From Actinophytocola algeriensis (GTDB lineage: Bacteria; Actinomycetota; Actinomycetes; Mycobacteriales; Pseudonocardiaceae): DNA of 64,000 nt. Positions 16,941 through 24,355 of the stretch are shown piece after piece. A model generated the notes under the pieces. It saw nothing but the letters and a program-made list of their open reading frames with translations, was not told the DNA's origin and did not search any database. Within the stretch, counting starts at the first letter, position 1. Each line of letters starts with the position of its first letter. The position numbers and the translations under genes are program-made. The stretch spans positions 731,269-795,268 of the forward strand of contig NZ_JACHJQ010000001.1 of assembly GCF_014203735.1 (NCBI RefSeq), written 5' to 3'.

Positions 16941-17615
16941 ATGGGCAAGCGGAAGGTCTCCAACCCGCTCGCGCTCGCGGTGCTCGCGCTCCTCGCGGAG
17001 AAGCCGATGCACCCGTACGAGATGTCGAGCACGCTGCGGGAACGGGCCAAGGAGCAGAGCATCAAGCTCAACTACGGCTCGCTGTACTCGGTCGTCGACT
17101 CGCTGCTGCGGCACAAGCTGATCGACGTGCAGGAGACCGTTCGCGAGGGCAGGCGCCCGGAACGCACCATCTACGCGATCACCGACCCCGGCCGGATCGA
17201 AATGGTCGACTGGCTGTCGGACCTGCTCGCGGTGCCGGTGAAGGAGTACCTGCAGTTCGAGGCGGCCATGTCGCTGATGCCGGTGCTGTCGCCGGACGTG
17301 GTGATCCGCCTGCTGGAGGTCCGGCGTACCCGGCTGGACGCGGAGATCGCGTCCAACGACGGGATCATGTCCGCGATGGCCGACCACGGGATGCCCTACC
17401 TGTGGACCATCGAGGTCGACTACGTGCAGACCCTCCGGCGGGCCGAGCGGGAGTTCGTGCAGACCACGATCGACCGGCTGACCAAGGCCGAGCTGCCCGA
17501 GATCCAGGCCTGGCGGCGGGCCCACGAGCTCGCCGACGGCGTGCCGAGCGAGTCCGACTGGGACCGCGCGGTGCGTGAGCTGCCGGAGAGCGAGGTGAAC
17601 TGGCGGCAGGACTGA
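16941..17615 (+). CDS. PadR-family transcriptional regulator
   Basis: The 224-residue protein has an N-terminal winged helix (NPLALAVLALLAEKPMHPYE, then YGSLYSVVDSLLRHKLI and RTIYAITDPGRIEM), and a C-terminal helical dimerisation domain, so it is a subfamily-1 PadR. Such regulators often repress an adjacent multidrug exporter and release on ligand binding. The DrrAB-like ABC genes follow on the same strand after a terminator-like hairpin. The ATG at 16941 starts the conserved MGKRKV segment; an in-frame ATG at 16929 is possible. Confidence 0.88.
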   Translation: MGKRKVSNPLALAVLALLAEKPMHPYEMSSTLRERAKEQSIKLNYGSLYSVVDSLLRHKLIDVQETVREGRRPERTIYAITDPGRIEMVDWLSDLLAVPVKEYLQFEAAMSLMPVLSPDVVIRLLEVRRTRLDAEIASNDGIMSAMADHGMPYLWTIEVDYVQTLRRAEREFVQTTIDRLTKAELPEIQAWRRAHELADGVPSESDWDRAVRELPESEVNWRQD

Positions 17616-17631
17616 CCAGGACGGCACACAG

Positions 17632-17663
17632 CACTGGCCGGGTGCGGCAACACCCGGCCAGTG
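17632..17663 (+). terminator. Hairpin between PadR and ABC exporter genes
   Basis: CACTGGCCGGGTG (17632-17644) pairs perfectly with 17651-17663 around a 6-nt loop. It could terminate the padR transcript and leave the exporter to its own promoter, or attenuate readthrough. Confidence 0.65.
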
Positions 17664-17765
17664 ACCAGAAACCCAGGCTCGTCCCGCGAAGGCACGGCAC
17701 CAGGCGCGTGTCCAGAATAGCCGTGCCCGCGGACGCACCTGGCCATCAACCAGGAGGAACGTCCG

Positions 17766-18764
17766 ATGACACACGTCAGGGGGACGGCCATCGAGGCCGT
17801 CGCGCTCGTCAAGAGGTACGGGGAGGTCACGGCTCTCGACGGGCTGAGCTTCACCGTCCCGGCCGGCACCGTGTTCGGCCTGCTCGGCCCGAACGGGGCA
17901 GGCAAGTCCACCACCATCAAGATCCTGACCACGCTGTCCACGCCGACCAGCGGGGCCGCGACCGTCGCGGGGATCGACGTGCTCGCGCACCCGAACGCCG
18001 TGCGCCGCGCGATCGGCGTCGTCACCCAGGGCTCTGGCACCGACCGGCAGGCCACCGGCCGCGAGAACCTGCTGCTGGCGGCGCACATCCACGGCATGCG
18101 CGGGCGCGCGGCCACCGCGCGGGTCGACGAGCTGCTCGAGCTGTTCGACCTCACCGGCGCGGCGAAACGCCTGGTCAAGGCGTACTCCGGCGGTATGCAG
18201 CGCAAGCTCGACGTCGCCATGGGCCTCGTGCACCGGCCGTCCGTGCTGTTCCTGGACGAGCCGACCACCGGCCTCGACCCGCAGGCCCGCAGCGAGATGT
18301 GGGCCGAGATCGCGCGGCTCGCCACGCAGGAGCGGCTGACGATCCTGCTCACCACGCACTACCTGGAGGAGGCCGACCACCTGGCCGACCACCTCGTGAT
18401 CGTCGATCGCGGCAGGCTCGTCGCACAGGGCAGCCCGGAGGAGCTGAAGAGCGAGCTGCGCGGCGACGCCGTGGTGGTCGAGCTGGCGCCGGACGCGTCG
18501 GTGGACTCCGCCAGGACGGCCGTCGAGGCGATGGCCAGGGAGGTCACGGTGACCGGCCGGACCATCCGCGCCCGCGTCGACAACGGCGCGTCGGCGGTCC
18601 CGGCGGTGCTGGCCGAACTGGAACGCGCCGCCGTCGCGGTCGCCGCGGTGACCGTCGCCCGGCCCGCGCTCGACGACGTCTACCTGCGCCACACCGGCCG
18701 CACGTTCGCGGCGGCCTCGGCCTCGGCATCGGGATCGGGATCGGAGGAGGTGGCGGTGGCATGA
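17766..18764 (+). CDS. ABC exporter ATP-binding protein (DrrA-like)
   Basis: The 332-residue protein has Walker A GPNGAGKST (residues 41-49), signature YSGGMQRKLD, Walker B VLFLDEPTTGLDP and H-loop TTHYLEEAD. It matches the daunorubicin-resistance DrrA type, with a C-terminal domain of about 100 residues that ends in an Ala/Ser/Gly-rich tail. It drives export with the permease encoded next. AGGAGGA lies 8 nt before the ATG. The substrate is unknown; the PadR gene next door suggests a toxic small molecule. Confidence 0.9.
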   Translation: MTHVRGTAIEAVALVKRYGEVTALDGLSFTVPAGTVFGLLGPNGAGKSTTIKILTTLSTPTSGAATVAGIDVLAHPNAVRRAIGVVTQGSGTDRQATGRENLLLAAHIHGMRGRAATARVDELLELFDLTGAAKRLVKAYSGGMQRKLDVAMGLVHRPSVLFLDEPTTGLDPQARSEMWAEIARLATQERLTILLTTHYLEEADHLADHLVIVDRGRLVAQGSPEELKSELRGDAVVVELAPDASVDSARTAVEAMAREVTVTGRTIRARVDNGASAVPAVLAELERAAVAVAAVTVARPALDDVYLRHTGRTFAAASASASGSGSEEVAVA

Positions 18765-19537
18765 CCACGCTCACCCCCCACACCGGTTACCTCACCGGGC
18801 GGCTGCTGATGGCCACGCTGCGCCAGCCCGCGTTCGTGGTGATCATGCTGATCCAGCCGATGATCTGGCTCCTGCTGTTCGGCCAGCTGTTCAAGCGGAT
18901 CGTGGAGCTGCCCGGCTTCGCGACCGGGTCCTACATCGACTTCCTCACCCCCGGCGTGGTCGTCATGACCGTCCTGTTCACCAGTGGCTGGGCGGGCATG
19001 GCGTTCATCGACGACATGGACCGCGGCGTCATGGACCGCATGCTCGCGTCCCCGGCCAGCCGCGGCGCGATGATGCTCGCCTCGGTGCTGAACCAGGCGG
19101 TCACGGTCGTCGTGCAGGGCGTCATCGTGGTGCTCGTCGGGCTCGCGCTCGGCGCCGAGTTCCCCGGCGGTATCGCGGGGATCCTCGTGATGTTCCTCGC
19201 GTCGGTGCTGCTCGCGGCCGCGTTCTCCTGCCTGTCCAACGGGATGGCACTGATCGTGCGGACGTCCGAGTCGCTGATCGGCTTCTCCACGATGCTCACG
19301 CTGCCGCTGTCGTTCCTGTCCTCGGCGATGATCGCCCGCGAGGCGGCGCCGGAGTGGATCCAGACCGTGTCGTCGTACAACCCGGTCGACTGGACTGTCG
19401 TCGCGTCCCGCGAGGCGCTGTCGGCGGACCCGGACTGGGGTGCGGTGCTCCTGCGCCTGGCCGGGCTGTTCGTGGTCGCGGTGGTGACCGGGTTCATCGC
19501 GACCAGGGCGTTCCGCGCCTATCAGAAGTCGCTATGA
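18761..19537 (+). CDS. ABC-2 type exporter permease (DrrB-like)
   Basis: The 258-residue protein has six hydrophobic segments and the ABC-2 permease layout (WLLLFGQLFKRIVELPGF; FLTPGVVVMTVLF; SYNPVDWTVVASREAL near the end). Its ATG overlaps the ATPase stop (ATGA). With DrrA-like subunits it should make a homodimeric exporter. Confidence 0.9.
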   Translation: MTTLTPHTGYLTGRLLMATLRQPAFVVIMLIQPMIWLLLFGQLFKRIVELPGFATGSYIDFLTPGVVVMTVLFTSGWAGMAFIDDMDRGVMDRMLASPASRGAMMLASVLNQAVTVVVQGVIVVLVGLALGAEFPGGIAGILVMFLASVLLAAAFSCLSNGMALIVRTSESLIGFSTMLTLPLSFLSSAMIAREAAPEWIQTVSSYNPVDWTVVASREALSADPDWGAVLLRLAGLFVVAVVTGFIATRAFRAYQKSL

Positions 19538-19548
19538 CCGGTCATAGC
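19531..19548. promoter_or_regulatory. 18-bp perfect palindrome at the permease stop codon
   Basis: GCTATGACC and its complement form a perfect 18-bp palindrome that includes the permease TGA stop; a further CTATGA copy follows at 19555. It lies about 60 bp before the YeiH start and could be the operator of a regulator of that gene. Confidence 0.45.
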
Positions 19549-19563
19549 CACAAGCTATGAGGT

Positions 19564-19599
19564 GGTGTCCCGTTGGTGGCTAGCCACCGGCGGGACACC
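19564..19599 (+). promoter_or_regulatory. Long hairpin immediately before the YeiH start
   Basis: GGTGTCCCG (19564-19572) pairs with 19591-19599, the next two positions form T-G wobbles, and GGTGGC (19575-19580) pairs with 19583-19588 around a 2-nt loop: a stem of about 17 pairs ending 5 nt before the ATG. It would block the ribosome site, so it may act as a terminator for the ABC genes or control YeiH translation. Confidence 0.55.
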
Positions 19600-19604
19600 G
19601 GGCG

Positions 19605-20585
19605 ATGCTCGTTACCGTGCTTCCCGGACTTGTGCTCGTCGCCGTCGCGACCGCGGTCGGCCGCGTGGTCGGCTCGCTCGTGCCCGCCGCGAGCGCGCTG
19701 ATCGTGGGCATCCTGCTCGGGGTGGCGTGGCGGTCCTTCGCAGGCGTGCGCCCGGAGTTCGCGCCGGGACTGCGGTTCGCGCAGACCTGGCTGCTGCGCG
19801 CGGGTGTGATGCTGCTGGGACTGCAGCTCGCGGTCGCGCACGTCGTCCACTTCGGACCTGCGCTGCTCGCGGTCGTGTTCTTCTCGGTGGCGGTCACGTT
19901 CGCCGTCACGTGGCGGCTCGGCCGCCGCCTCGGGCGGTCCAGGTCACTGCTGCTGGCGACGGGCGTGTCGATCTGCGGCGCGTCGGCGGTCGCGGCGGTG
20001 AACACGGTGGCCGACGGCGACGAGGAGGACGTCGCCACGGCCGTCACCGCCGTGACGGTCCTGGGGACCGTCGCGATCGGCGCCGTGCCGCTGGTTGCGT
20101 GGCTGTTCGGACTGTCCGACCAGGACTTCGGCGTGCTCGCGGGCGCCAGCGTGCACGAGGTGGGTCAGGTCGTCGCGATCGGCGGCGCGGCAGGCGGGCT
20201 GGTGCTGCAGGTGGCGGTGGTGATCAAGCTGGCGCGCGTGGTGCTGCTGGCACCGCTCGTGATCGGGCTGGGGGTGTACCTGCGGCAGCCTGCTGTGGTG
20301 GGTGGTGCCGCGCTCGCGCCGCGGGCCCGGCCGCCGCTCGTGCCGTGGTTCGTCACCGGGTTCGTCGTGCTGGTCGTGGCGCGGGCGCTCGGAGCCGTGC
20401 CCGCACCGGTGCTCGACCTGTCCACTGTGGTCACGAACCTGCTGCTGGGCGCGGGCATGTTCGCCCTCGGCGCCGCGGTCGACCTGCGTGCCGTGGTTCG
20501 TTCCGGCGGGCCGTCGCTGGCGGTCGCCGGGGTGGGCAGTGCGTGCCTGTTGACACTGACGACGGTGGGCGTTCTGATCATCTAG
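19605..20585 (+). CDS. YeiH/UPF0324-family putative exporter
   Basis: The 326-residue protein has about ten membrane segments and the family motifs VSICGASAVAAVNTV and GASVHEVGQVVAIGGA, with a conserved Gly/Ala-rich LLLGAGMFALG segment. YeiH-family proteins are annotated as putative sulfate exporters and are often paired with a LysR regulator; a LysR gene lies 1.6 kb downstream on the opposite strand. The start codon is preceded directly by a long hairpin. The gene is followed without a gap by a binding-protein homologue. Confidence 0.85.
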   Translation: MLVTVLPGLVLVAVATAVGRVVGSLVPAASALIVGILLGVAWRSFAGVRPEFAPGLRFAQTWLLRAGVMLLGLQLAVAHVVHFGPALLAVVFFSVAVTFAVTWRLGRRLGRSRSLLLATGVSICGASAVAAVNTVADGDEEDVATAVTAVTVLGTVAIGAVPLVAWLFGLSDQDFGVLAGASVHEVGQVVAIGGAAGGLVLQVAVVIKLARVVLLAPLVIGLGVYLRQPAVVGGAALAPRARPPLVPWFVTGFVVLVVARALGAVPAPVLDLSTVVTNLLLGAGMFALGAAVDLRAVVRSGGPSLAVAGVGSACLLTLTTVGVLII

Positions 20586-21650
20586 GTGAGCACCACACCT
20601 GTCCGGATCGGCGCCCTCGTTCCGCTGACCCGGCCCGGCTGGGCCGAGGCGGGGCGGCACCTGCTCGCCGGACTCGAGCTGGCCGTGCGCGACGTCAACG
20701 ACGCGGGCGGGATCGCCGGAAGTACCCTCGAGCTGGTGGTCCGGGACACCGCGGCCGACCCACAGCGGGCCGCCGCGGCCATGGACGAACTGGCCCGTCT
20801 TGGCGTGGCCGCCGTGGCCGGGGAGTACCACAGCGTCGTCGCGCGCGCCGCTGCCGCGCGTGCCGACGCACTCGGCCTGCCGTTCCTCTGCTCGTCGGCG
20901 GTGCTCGACGCGCTCACCGACGAGCCGACGGACTGGGTCGCGCGCCTCGCCCCCGCACAGTCCCTCGGCTGGCGGCTCTACGCCGACTTCCTCCTCGGGG
21001 CGGGGCACAGCCGCATCGCCGTGGTGGCCCAGCCGAGTGTCTACTGGGCCTCGGGGACCAGCATCCTGCGTGACCACCTGGAGTCGCGCGGTGGCACCGT
21101 CATCGACCTCGACCTGCGTGCGGACGTGTGCGACCAGCTCGTCGACCACCGTGCGACCGCCCTGCTCCTCCTGGTCGGCACCCCGGAACCGGCGGTGCCG
21201 ATCGTCCAGTCCGTCCGCCGCGACCCGCGCCTCGCCGAGGTCCTGATCGGTGCGCCAGCCGGGCAACCGGAGTTCGCCGAATGGGCGGCGTCGCTGGGCA
21301 CCGACGGCGCCGCGATCCCGTTCCTGCGTTACCTGCCCGAGCGCCTCACCCCACTCGGCGCCCGGGTGGGGACGGCACTGCGCGAACGGCTGGCCGAGGC
21401 GCCCTCCTTCGTCGCCTTCGAGGGCTACGACACGGTCGCCGTCCTCGCCGAGGTGCTGCGTGCGCACGGCACCGACCGGGCGCACATCGCCGCATCCTGG
21501 CCGCGCGTCGCGGTCGACGGCACCCGAGGGCGGATCCGGTTCTCCCGCACACCGGGCATCGGCGTGTGGCAGTGGGCGTGGCCGCCGATCCAGATCGTCG
21601 ACCGGGATCCGGCGGATCCTGGTCGCTTCCGGCTCCGCTACGTTGGCTGA
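20586..21650 (+). CDS. Cytosolic ABC substrate-binding-protein-like (Peripla_BP_6) protein
   Basis: The 354-residue protein has the Leu/Ile/Val-type receptor fold: IGALVPLTRPGWAEAGRH, then LAGLELAVRDVNDAGGIAGS, and a second lobe with FVAFEGYDTVAVLAEVL. It begins directly with the first beta strand and has no signal peptide or lipobox, and no transporter genes adjoin it. It may be an intracellular ligand sensor. The GTG start follows the YeiH TAG without a gap, so the two are coupled. Confidence 0.75.
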   Translation: MSTTPVRIGALVPLTRPGWAEAGRHLLAGLELAVRDVNDAGGIAGSTLELVVRDTAADPQRAAAAMDELARLGVAAVAGEYHSVVARAAAARADALGLPFLCSSAVLDALTDEPTDWVARLAPAQSLGWRLYADFLLGAGHSRIAVVAQPSVYWASGTSILRDHLESRGGTVIDLDLRADVCDQLVDHRATALLLLVGTPEPAVPIVQSVRRDPRLAEVLIGAPAGQPEFAEWAASLGTDGAAIPFLRYLPERLTPLGARVGTALRERLAEAPSFVAFEGYDTVAVLAEVLRAHGTDRAHIAASWPRVAVDGTRGRIRFSRTPGIGVWQWAWPPIQIVDRDPADPGRFRLRYVG

Positions 21651-21685
21651 TAGCTGTGGGTGCTTTGTCCTCGCCGGACGGGCTT

Positions 21686-21713
21686 CCCCTCCGGCGGCTC
21701 CTCGCCGGAGGGG
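21686..21713 (+). terminator. Hairpin after the binding-protein-like gene
   Basis: CCCCTCCGGCG (21686-21696) pairs perfectly with 21703-21713 around a 6-nt loop, 35 bp after the stop codon. Its right half is part of dispersed repeat family 2. Confidence 0.6.
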
Positions 21714-21775
21714 CAGGTCTCTGGGATGGCTCCCTGGGTTGGCATCTTCGGTTCTTTGGCGAGGGTCGGTCTGCC
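21700..21775 (+). repeat. Dispersed repeat family 2, copy A
   Basis: About 75 bp running from CCTCGCCGGAGGGGCAGGTC to GGCGAGGGTCGGTCTGCC. A near-identical copy (a few substitutions and two small gaps) lies inverted at 35360-35433, and the first 31 bp recur at 27774-27804. It is non-coding and lies in the 3' gap between the binding-protein-like and LysR genes. Confidence 0.8.
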
Positions 21776-21913
21776 TGCCATCCCGTCGACCTCCCTGCGG
21801 GCTATCACACCGGCTCAAGGAGGCGGTTCCGAGTTTTGCTGCCGGTTTTGGTTGTTGGTGCCCCCTTGATCCGGTGTGATCGGGCTTTGCCAGGTCGACG
21901 GGATGGCAGGCAG
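21771..21913. repeat. 143-bp inverted-repeat (MITE-like) element
   Basis: Outer arms are a perfect 22-bp inverted repeat (21771-21792 and 21892-21913, starting CTGCCTGCCATCCCGTCGAC). Inner arms (21804-21820 and 21864-21880) match in 16 of 17 bp. The centre (21821-21863) is T-rich and carries no gene. The shape resembles a miniature inverted-repeat element; no target duplication was identified. Confidence 0.7.
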
Positions 21914-21973
21914 CCTCGGGTGGGGTGTGGGGCTGGCGCCCCCCGCCCGCTTTCGCGGTTCTGGTGGTGTCCC

Positions 21974-22136
21974 GAAGGACCCCTTCGTTGCGTGCGGTGT
22001 GAGGAAGGGCCCCTTCGTTGTGGTCGGCGTGATGAAGGACCCCTTCGTAACGTCCGGTGTGAGGAAGGGCCCCTTCGTTGTGCTCGGCGTGATGAAGGAC
22101 CCCTTCGTAATGCCCGGTGTGAGGAAGGGGTCCTTC
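21974..22136. repeat. 30-bp-period palindromic array, locus 2 (6 units)
   Basis: Six GAAGG-NNN-CCTTC cores start at 21974, 22004, 22034, 22064, 22094 and 22124. Centres alternate ACC, GCC, ACC, GCC, ACC, then GGT. Linkers alternate between GTGAG and GTGAT endings, showing a 60-bp higher-order period. The array ends 32 bp before the LysR stop, between convergent genes. It is the largest of the four arrays. Confidence 0.9.
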
Positions 22137-22168
22137 GTTGCGTTCGGTGTGATTGGTTGCCGCACCGG

Positions 22169-23053
22169 CTAGATCACCTGCAGCAACGTGGCCGCGGGGC
22201 CGGTCAGTCGCCTGCCCTTCGGCCACACCGCGCGCAGGCGGCGGTCCAGCCGCAGGTCCGCCACCCCGATCGGCACGAGCGTCCCGGCTGTCAGCTCCGC
22301 CTCCACCGCGTGCCTGCTCAGCACCGCCGGGGCGATCCCCGCCACCGCCGCTCCCTTCACCGCGGCGTTCGAGCCCAGGGCCAGTTGCGGGGTAACGGGG
22401 TCGTGGCGTGCCAGTGCCCGGTCGAGTGTCTCCCGCGTCCCCGACCCGGCCTCGCGCACCACGAGCGGGGTCGCCGCCAGTTCGGGTGCGGTCAGCGGGC
22501 GGCGGCGCCGGGCCCACGGGTGGGCCGGGGTGACCACCACGATCAGCTCGTCCGTGCCCACCACCCGGCTCGCCAGCCCGTCCAGCACGCCGGGGCCCTC
22601 CACGAAGCCGACGTCCACGTCCGCGGCTTTCAGCACGAGCCGGGCAACCTCGGCGGAGTTCGTCACCGTCAGTCCGACATGGACCGAAGGCTCCTGGGCG
22701 CGCAGGTGCGACAGCCACCTGGGCAGCAGCGCCTCCGCGATCGTCATGCTCGCCGCGATCCGCAGCGTCGCCGCCCGGTCGGCGCGCAGTGCGGACAGGC
22801 TCGTCCGGAACTCGTCGGCGGCGGCCAGCAGCGTCACCGCCCACGCCACCACGAGCTTGCCGTCGTCGGTCAGCACCGACCCCTGCGGTGTGCGCACCAG
22901 CAGCGGCAGGCGGGCCCGCCGCTCCAGCGCGGCGAGCCGCTTGGTGGCCGACGGCTGCGCGATCCCGACGGCCCGCGCCGCCTTCCCCACGCTGCCCAGC
23001 TCCGCCACCTGCACCAACAGGCGCAATGACTCGAGATCCGGTTCGTCACTCAT
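22169..23053 (-). CDS. LysR-family transcriptional regulator
   Basis: The 294-residue protein has an N-terminal LysR helix-turn-helix (LESLRLLVQVAELGSVGKAA, then AQPSATKRLAALERR) and a two-lobed effector-binding domain (LRIAASMTIAEALLPRWLSHL; LVVREAGSGTRETLDRAL). The latter resembles the CysB/YeiE-like branch that responds to small anions or amino acids. It may control the YeiH exporter upstream, a common pairing, or the divergent methyltransferase gene. ATG at 23053. TGTCATGACA, a 10-bp palindrome, lies in the 61-bp divergent gap. Confidence 0.88.
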   Translation of the reverse strand: MSDEPDLESLRLLVQVAELGSVGKAARAVGIAQPSATKRLAALERRARLPLLVRTPQGSVLTDDGKLVVAWAVTLLAAADEFRTSLSALRADRAATLRIAASMTIAEALLPRWLSHLRAQEPSVHVGLTVTNSAEVARLVLKAADVDVGFVEGPGVLDGLASRVVGTDELIVVVTPAHPWARRRRPLTAPELAATPLVVREAGSGTRETLDRALARHDPVTPQLALGSNAAVKGAAVAGIAPAVLSRHAVEAELTAGTLVPIGVADLRLDRRLRAVWPKGRRLTGPAATLLQVI

Positions 23054-23114
23054 CAAACGGATTATGGGGGCTTGTGCGTAGTGGCAGCATCTGTCATGAC
23101 ACAGGAGGACCTCG

Positions 23115-24308
23115 TTGCCAGCAGAGCTGAACACCCTGCGCCGGCAGCTGCTCGAACACATACGCGAGCAGGGCGCTGCCACCGATCCACTCGTCGCGGA
23201 GGCGCTGCGTACCGTGCCGCGCCACCTGTTCCTGCCGGACCTGCCGCCGGACAAGGCCTACCGCGACGAGCCGATCGTGACCAAGCGCGACCCCGACGGC
23301 CGCCCGATCAGCTCGTCGTCGCAGCCGACGATCATGGCGATCATGCTGGACCAGCTGGCGGCCAAACGCGGCCAGCGGGTCCTCGAGATCGGCGCGGGCA
23401 CCGGGTTCAACGCCGCACTGCTCGCCACGATCGTCGGTGACCGGGGCGCGGTGACGAGCGTCGACCTCGACGCGGACACCGTCGAGCACGCGCGGGAGAA
23501 CCTCGACGCGGCGGGCTGCCCGAACGTGGTCGTGGTGGCCGCGGACGGCGCGCTCGGCCACCAGGACCGCGCGCCCTACCACCGGATCATCGCGACGGTC
23601 GGCGTGTGGGACCTCGCCCCGGCCTGGCTGGAGCAACTCGCACCCAAGGGCCGCCTCGTGGTGCCGCTCGACCTGAACGGTGTGCAGCGCTCGGTCGCGT
23701 TCGAGCGTGACGGTGACCACTGGACCAGCCGTTCGGTGTCGCTGTGCGGGTTCATCCGGATGCGTGGCTCCTTCGCCGGCCCCGAGCGGACCTACCTGCT
23801 CGACCCCGCCACCGATCTCACCCTCAACCTCCCCACGGCCCGCGAGGTCGACGGCGACGCGCTCACCGAGGTGCTCGGCGAGGCACCGGCCGTCCACCCC
23901 GTCGGCGACATCGGGCCGACCCCGACGCCGATGCAGCTGTTCGACGGGTTCACGCTGTGGCTCGCCGTCCAGGAACCCCGCTGGTGCGCACTGTCCGAAC
24001 AGGTCGGTGCGGACCCGGCGCGGCTCGCGGACGCACCCATGCGCGCACCGGAGTCCGTCGCCACCGCGGGCGTCCTGACCGACGACGGCCTCGCGCTGAT
24101 CGCCGTCGAGGACGAGAAGCTCACCATCCACGCGCACGGCAACACCGCGGTCGCCGACGACCTCCTCGCGCACGTCCGCGCCTGGGCCGACGCGGGCAGG
24201 CCGGGCACGGCCGGGATGCGGATCGACGCGTACCCGGCGGGGACGGCGGGTCGTGGCGGCGATGTCGTGCTGGAGAAGGGACAGTGCAGGCTCGCGCTCT
24301 CGTGGTAG
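23115..24308 (+). CDS. Isoaspartyl-methyltransferase-like protein of the FxLD type
   Basis: The 397-residue protein starts at a TTG preceded by AGGAGG at 6 nt. Residues about 1-200 form a PCMT-like class I methyltransferase with the SAM motif VLEIGAGTGFNAALLA and the substrate loop ISSSSQPTIMAIMLDQL. A C-terminal region of about 190 residues is shared with the methyltransferase of FxLD lanthipeptide loci, which converts Asp to isoAsp via a succinimide. No lanthipeptide cyclase or FxLD precursor is nearby, so the target could be another peptide or damaged proteins. Assignment to the PCMT fold is firm; the FxLD link is from recalled family features. Confidence 0.78.
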   Translation: MPAELNTLRRQLLEHIREQGAATDPLVAEALRTVPRHLFLPDLPPDKAYRDEPIVTKRDPDGRPISSSSQPTIMAIMLDQLAAKRGQRVLEIGAGTGFNAALLATIVGDRGAVTSVDLDADTVEHARENLDAAGCPNVVVVAADGALGHQDRAPYHRIIATVGVWDLAPAWLEQLAPKGRLVVPLDLNGVQRSVAFERDGDHWTSRSVSLCGFIRMRGSFAGPERTYLLDPATDLTLNLPTAREVDGDALTEVLGEAPAVHPVGDIGPTPTPMQLFDGFTLWLAVQEPRWCALSEQVGADPARLADAPMRAPESVATAGVLTDDGLALIAVEDEKLTIHAHGNTAVADDLLAHVRAWADAGRPGTAGMRIDAYPAGTAGRGGDVVLEKGQCRLALSW

Positions 24309-24355
24309 GGCCGGGGTGGACGCCGTCCGGTCGGCGACCGTAGGCTCCGCCTGCA

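Noticed and set aside
17766-19537. Anthracycline self-resistance exporter belonging to an antibiotic cluster
   Set aside because: The ABC pair is DrrAB-like, but no polyketide or other biosynthetic genes are near, so only a generic exporter call is supported.
21974-22136. CRISPR array
   Set aside because: The conserved core is only 13 bp, linkers between units are related to each other rather than unique, and no cas gene is present.
21815-22165. 116-codon frame encoding decapeptide repeats within array locus 2
   Set aside because: Its repeat pattern follows from the palindromic DNA, it lacks a ribosome site, and most of its length is in other repeat elements. Kept as a finding, not as a gene.
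19944-22844. 966-codon minus-strand frame spanning YeiH, the binding-protein-like gene and the repeats
   Set aside because: It runs through two well-supported plus-strand genes and the repeat arrays and shows only low-complexity Arg/Gly/Pro sequence.
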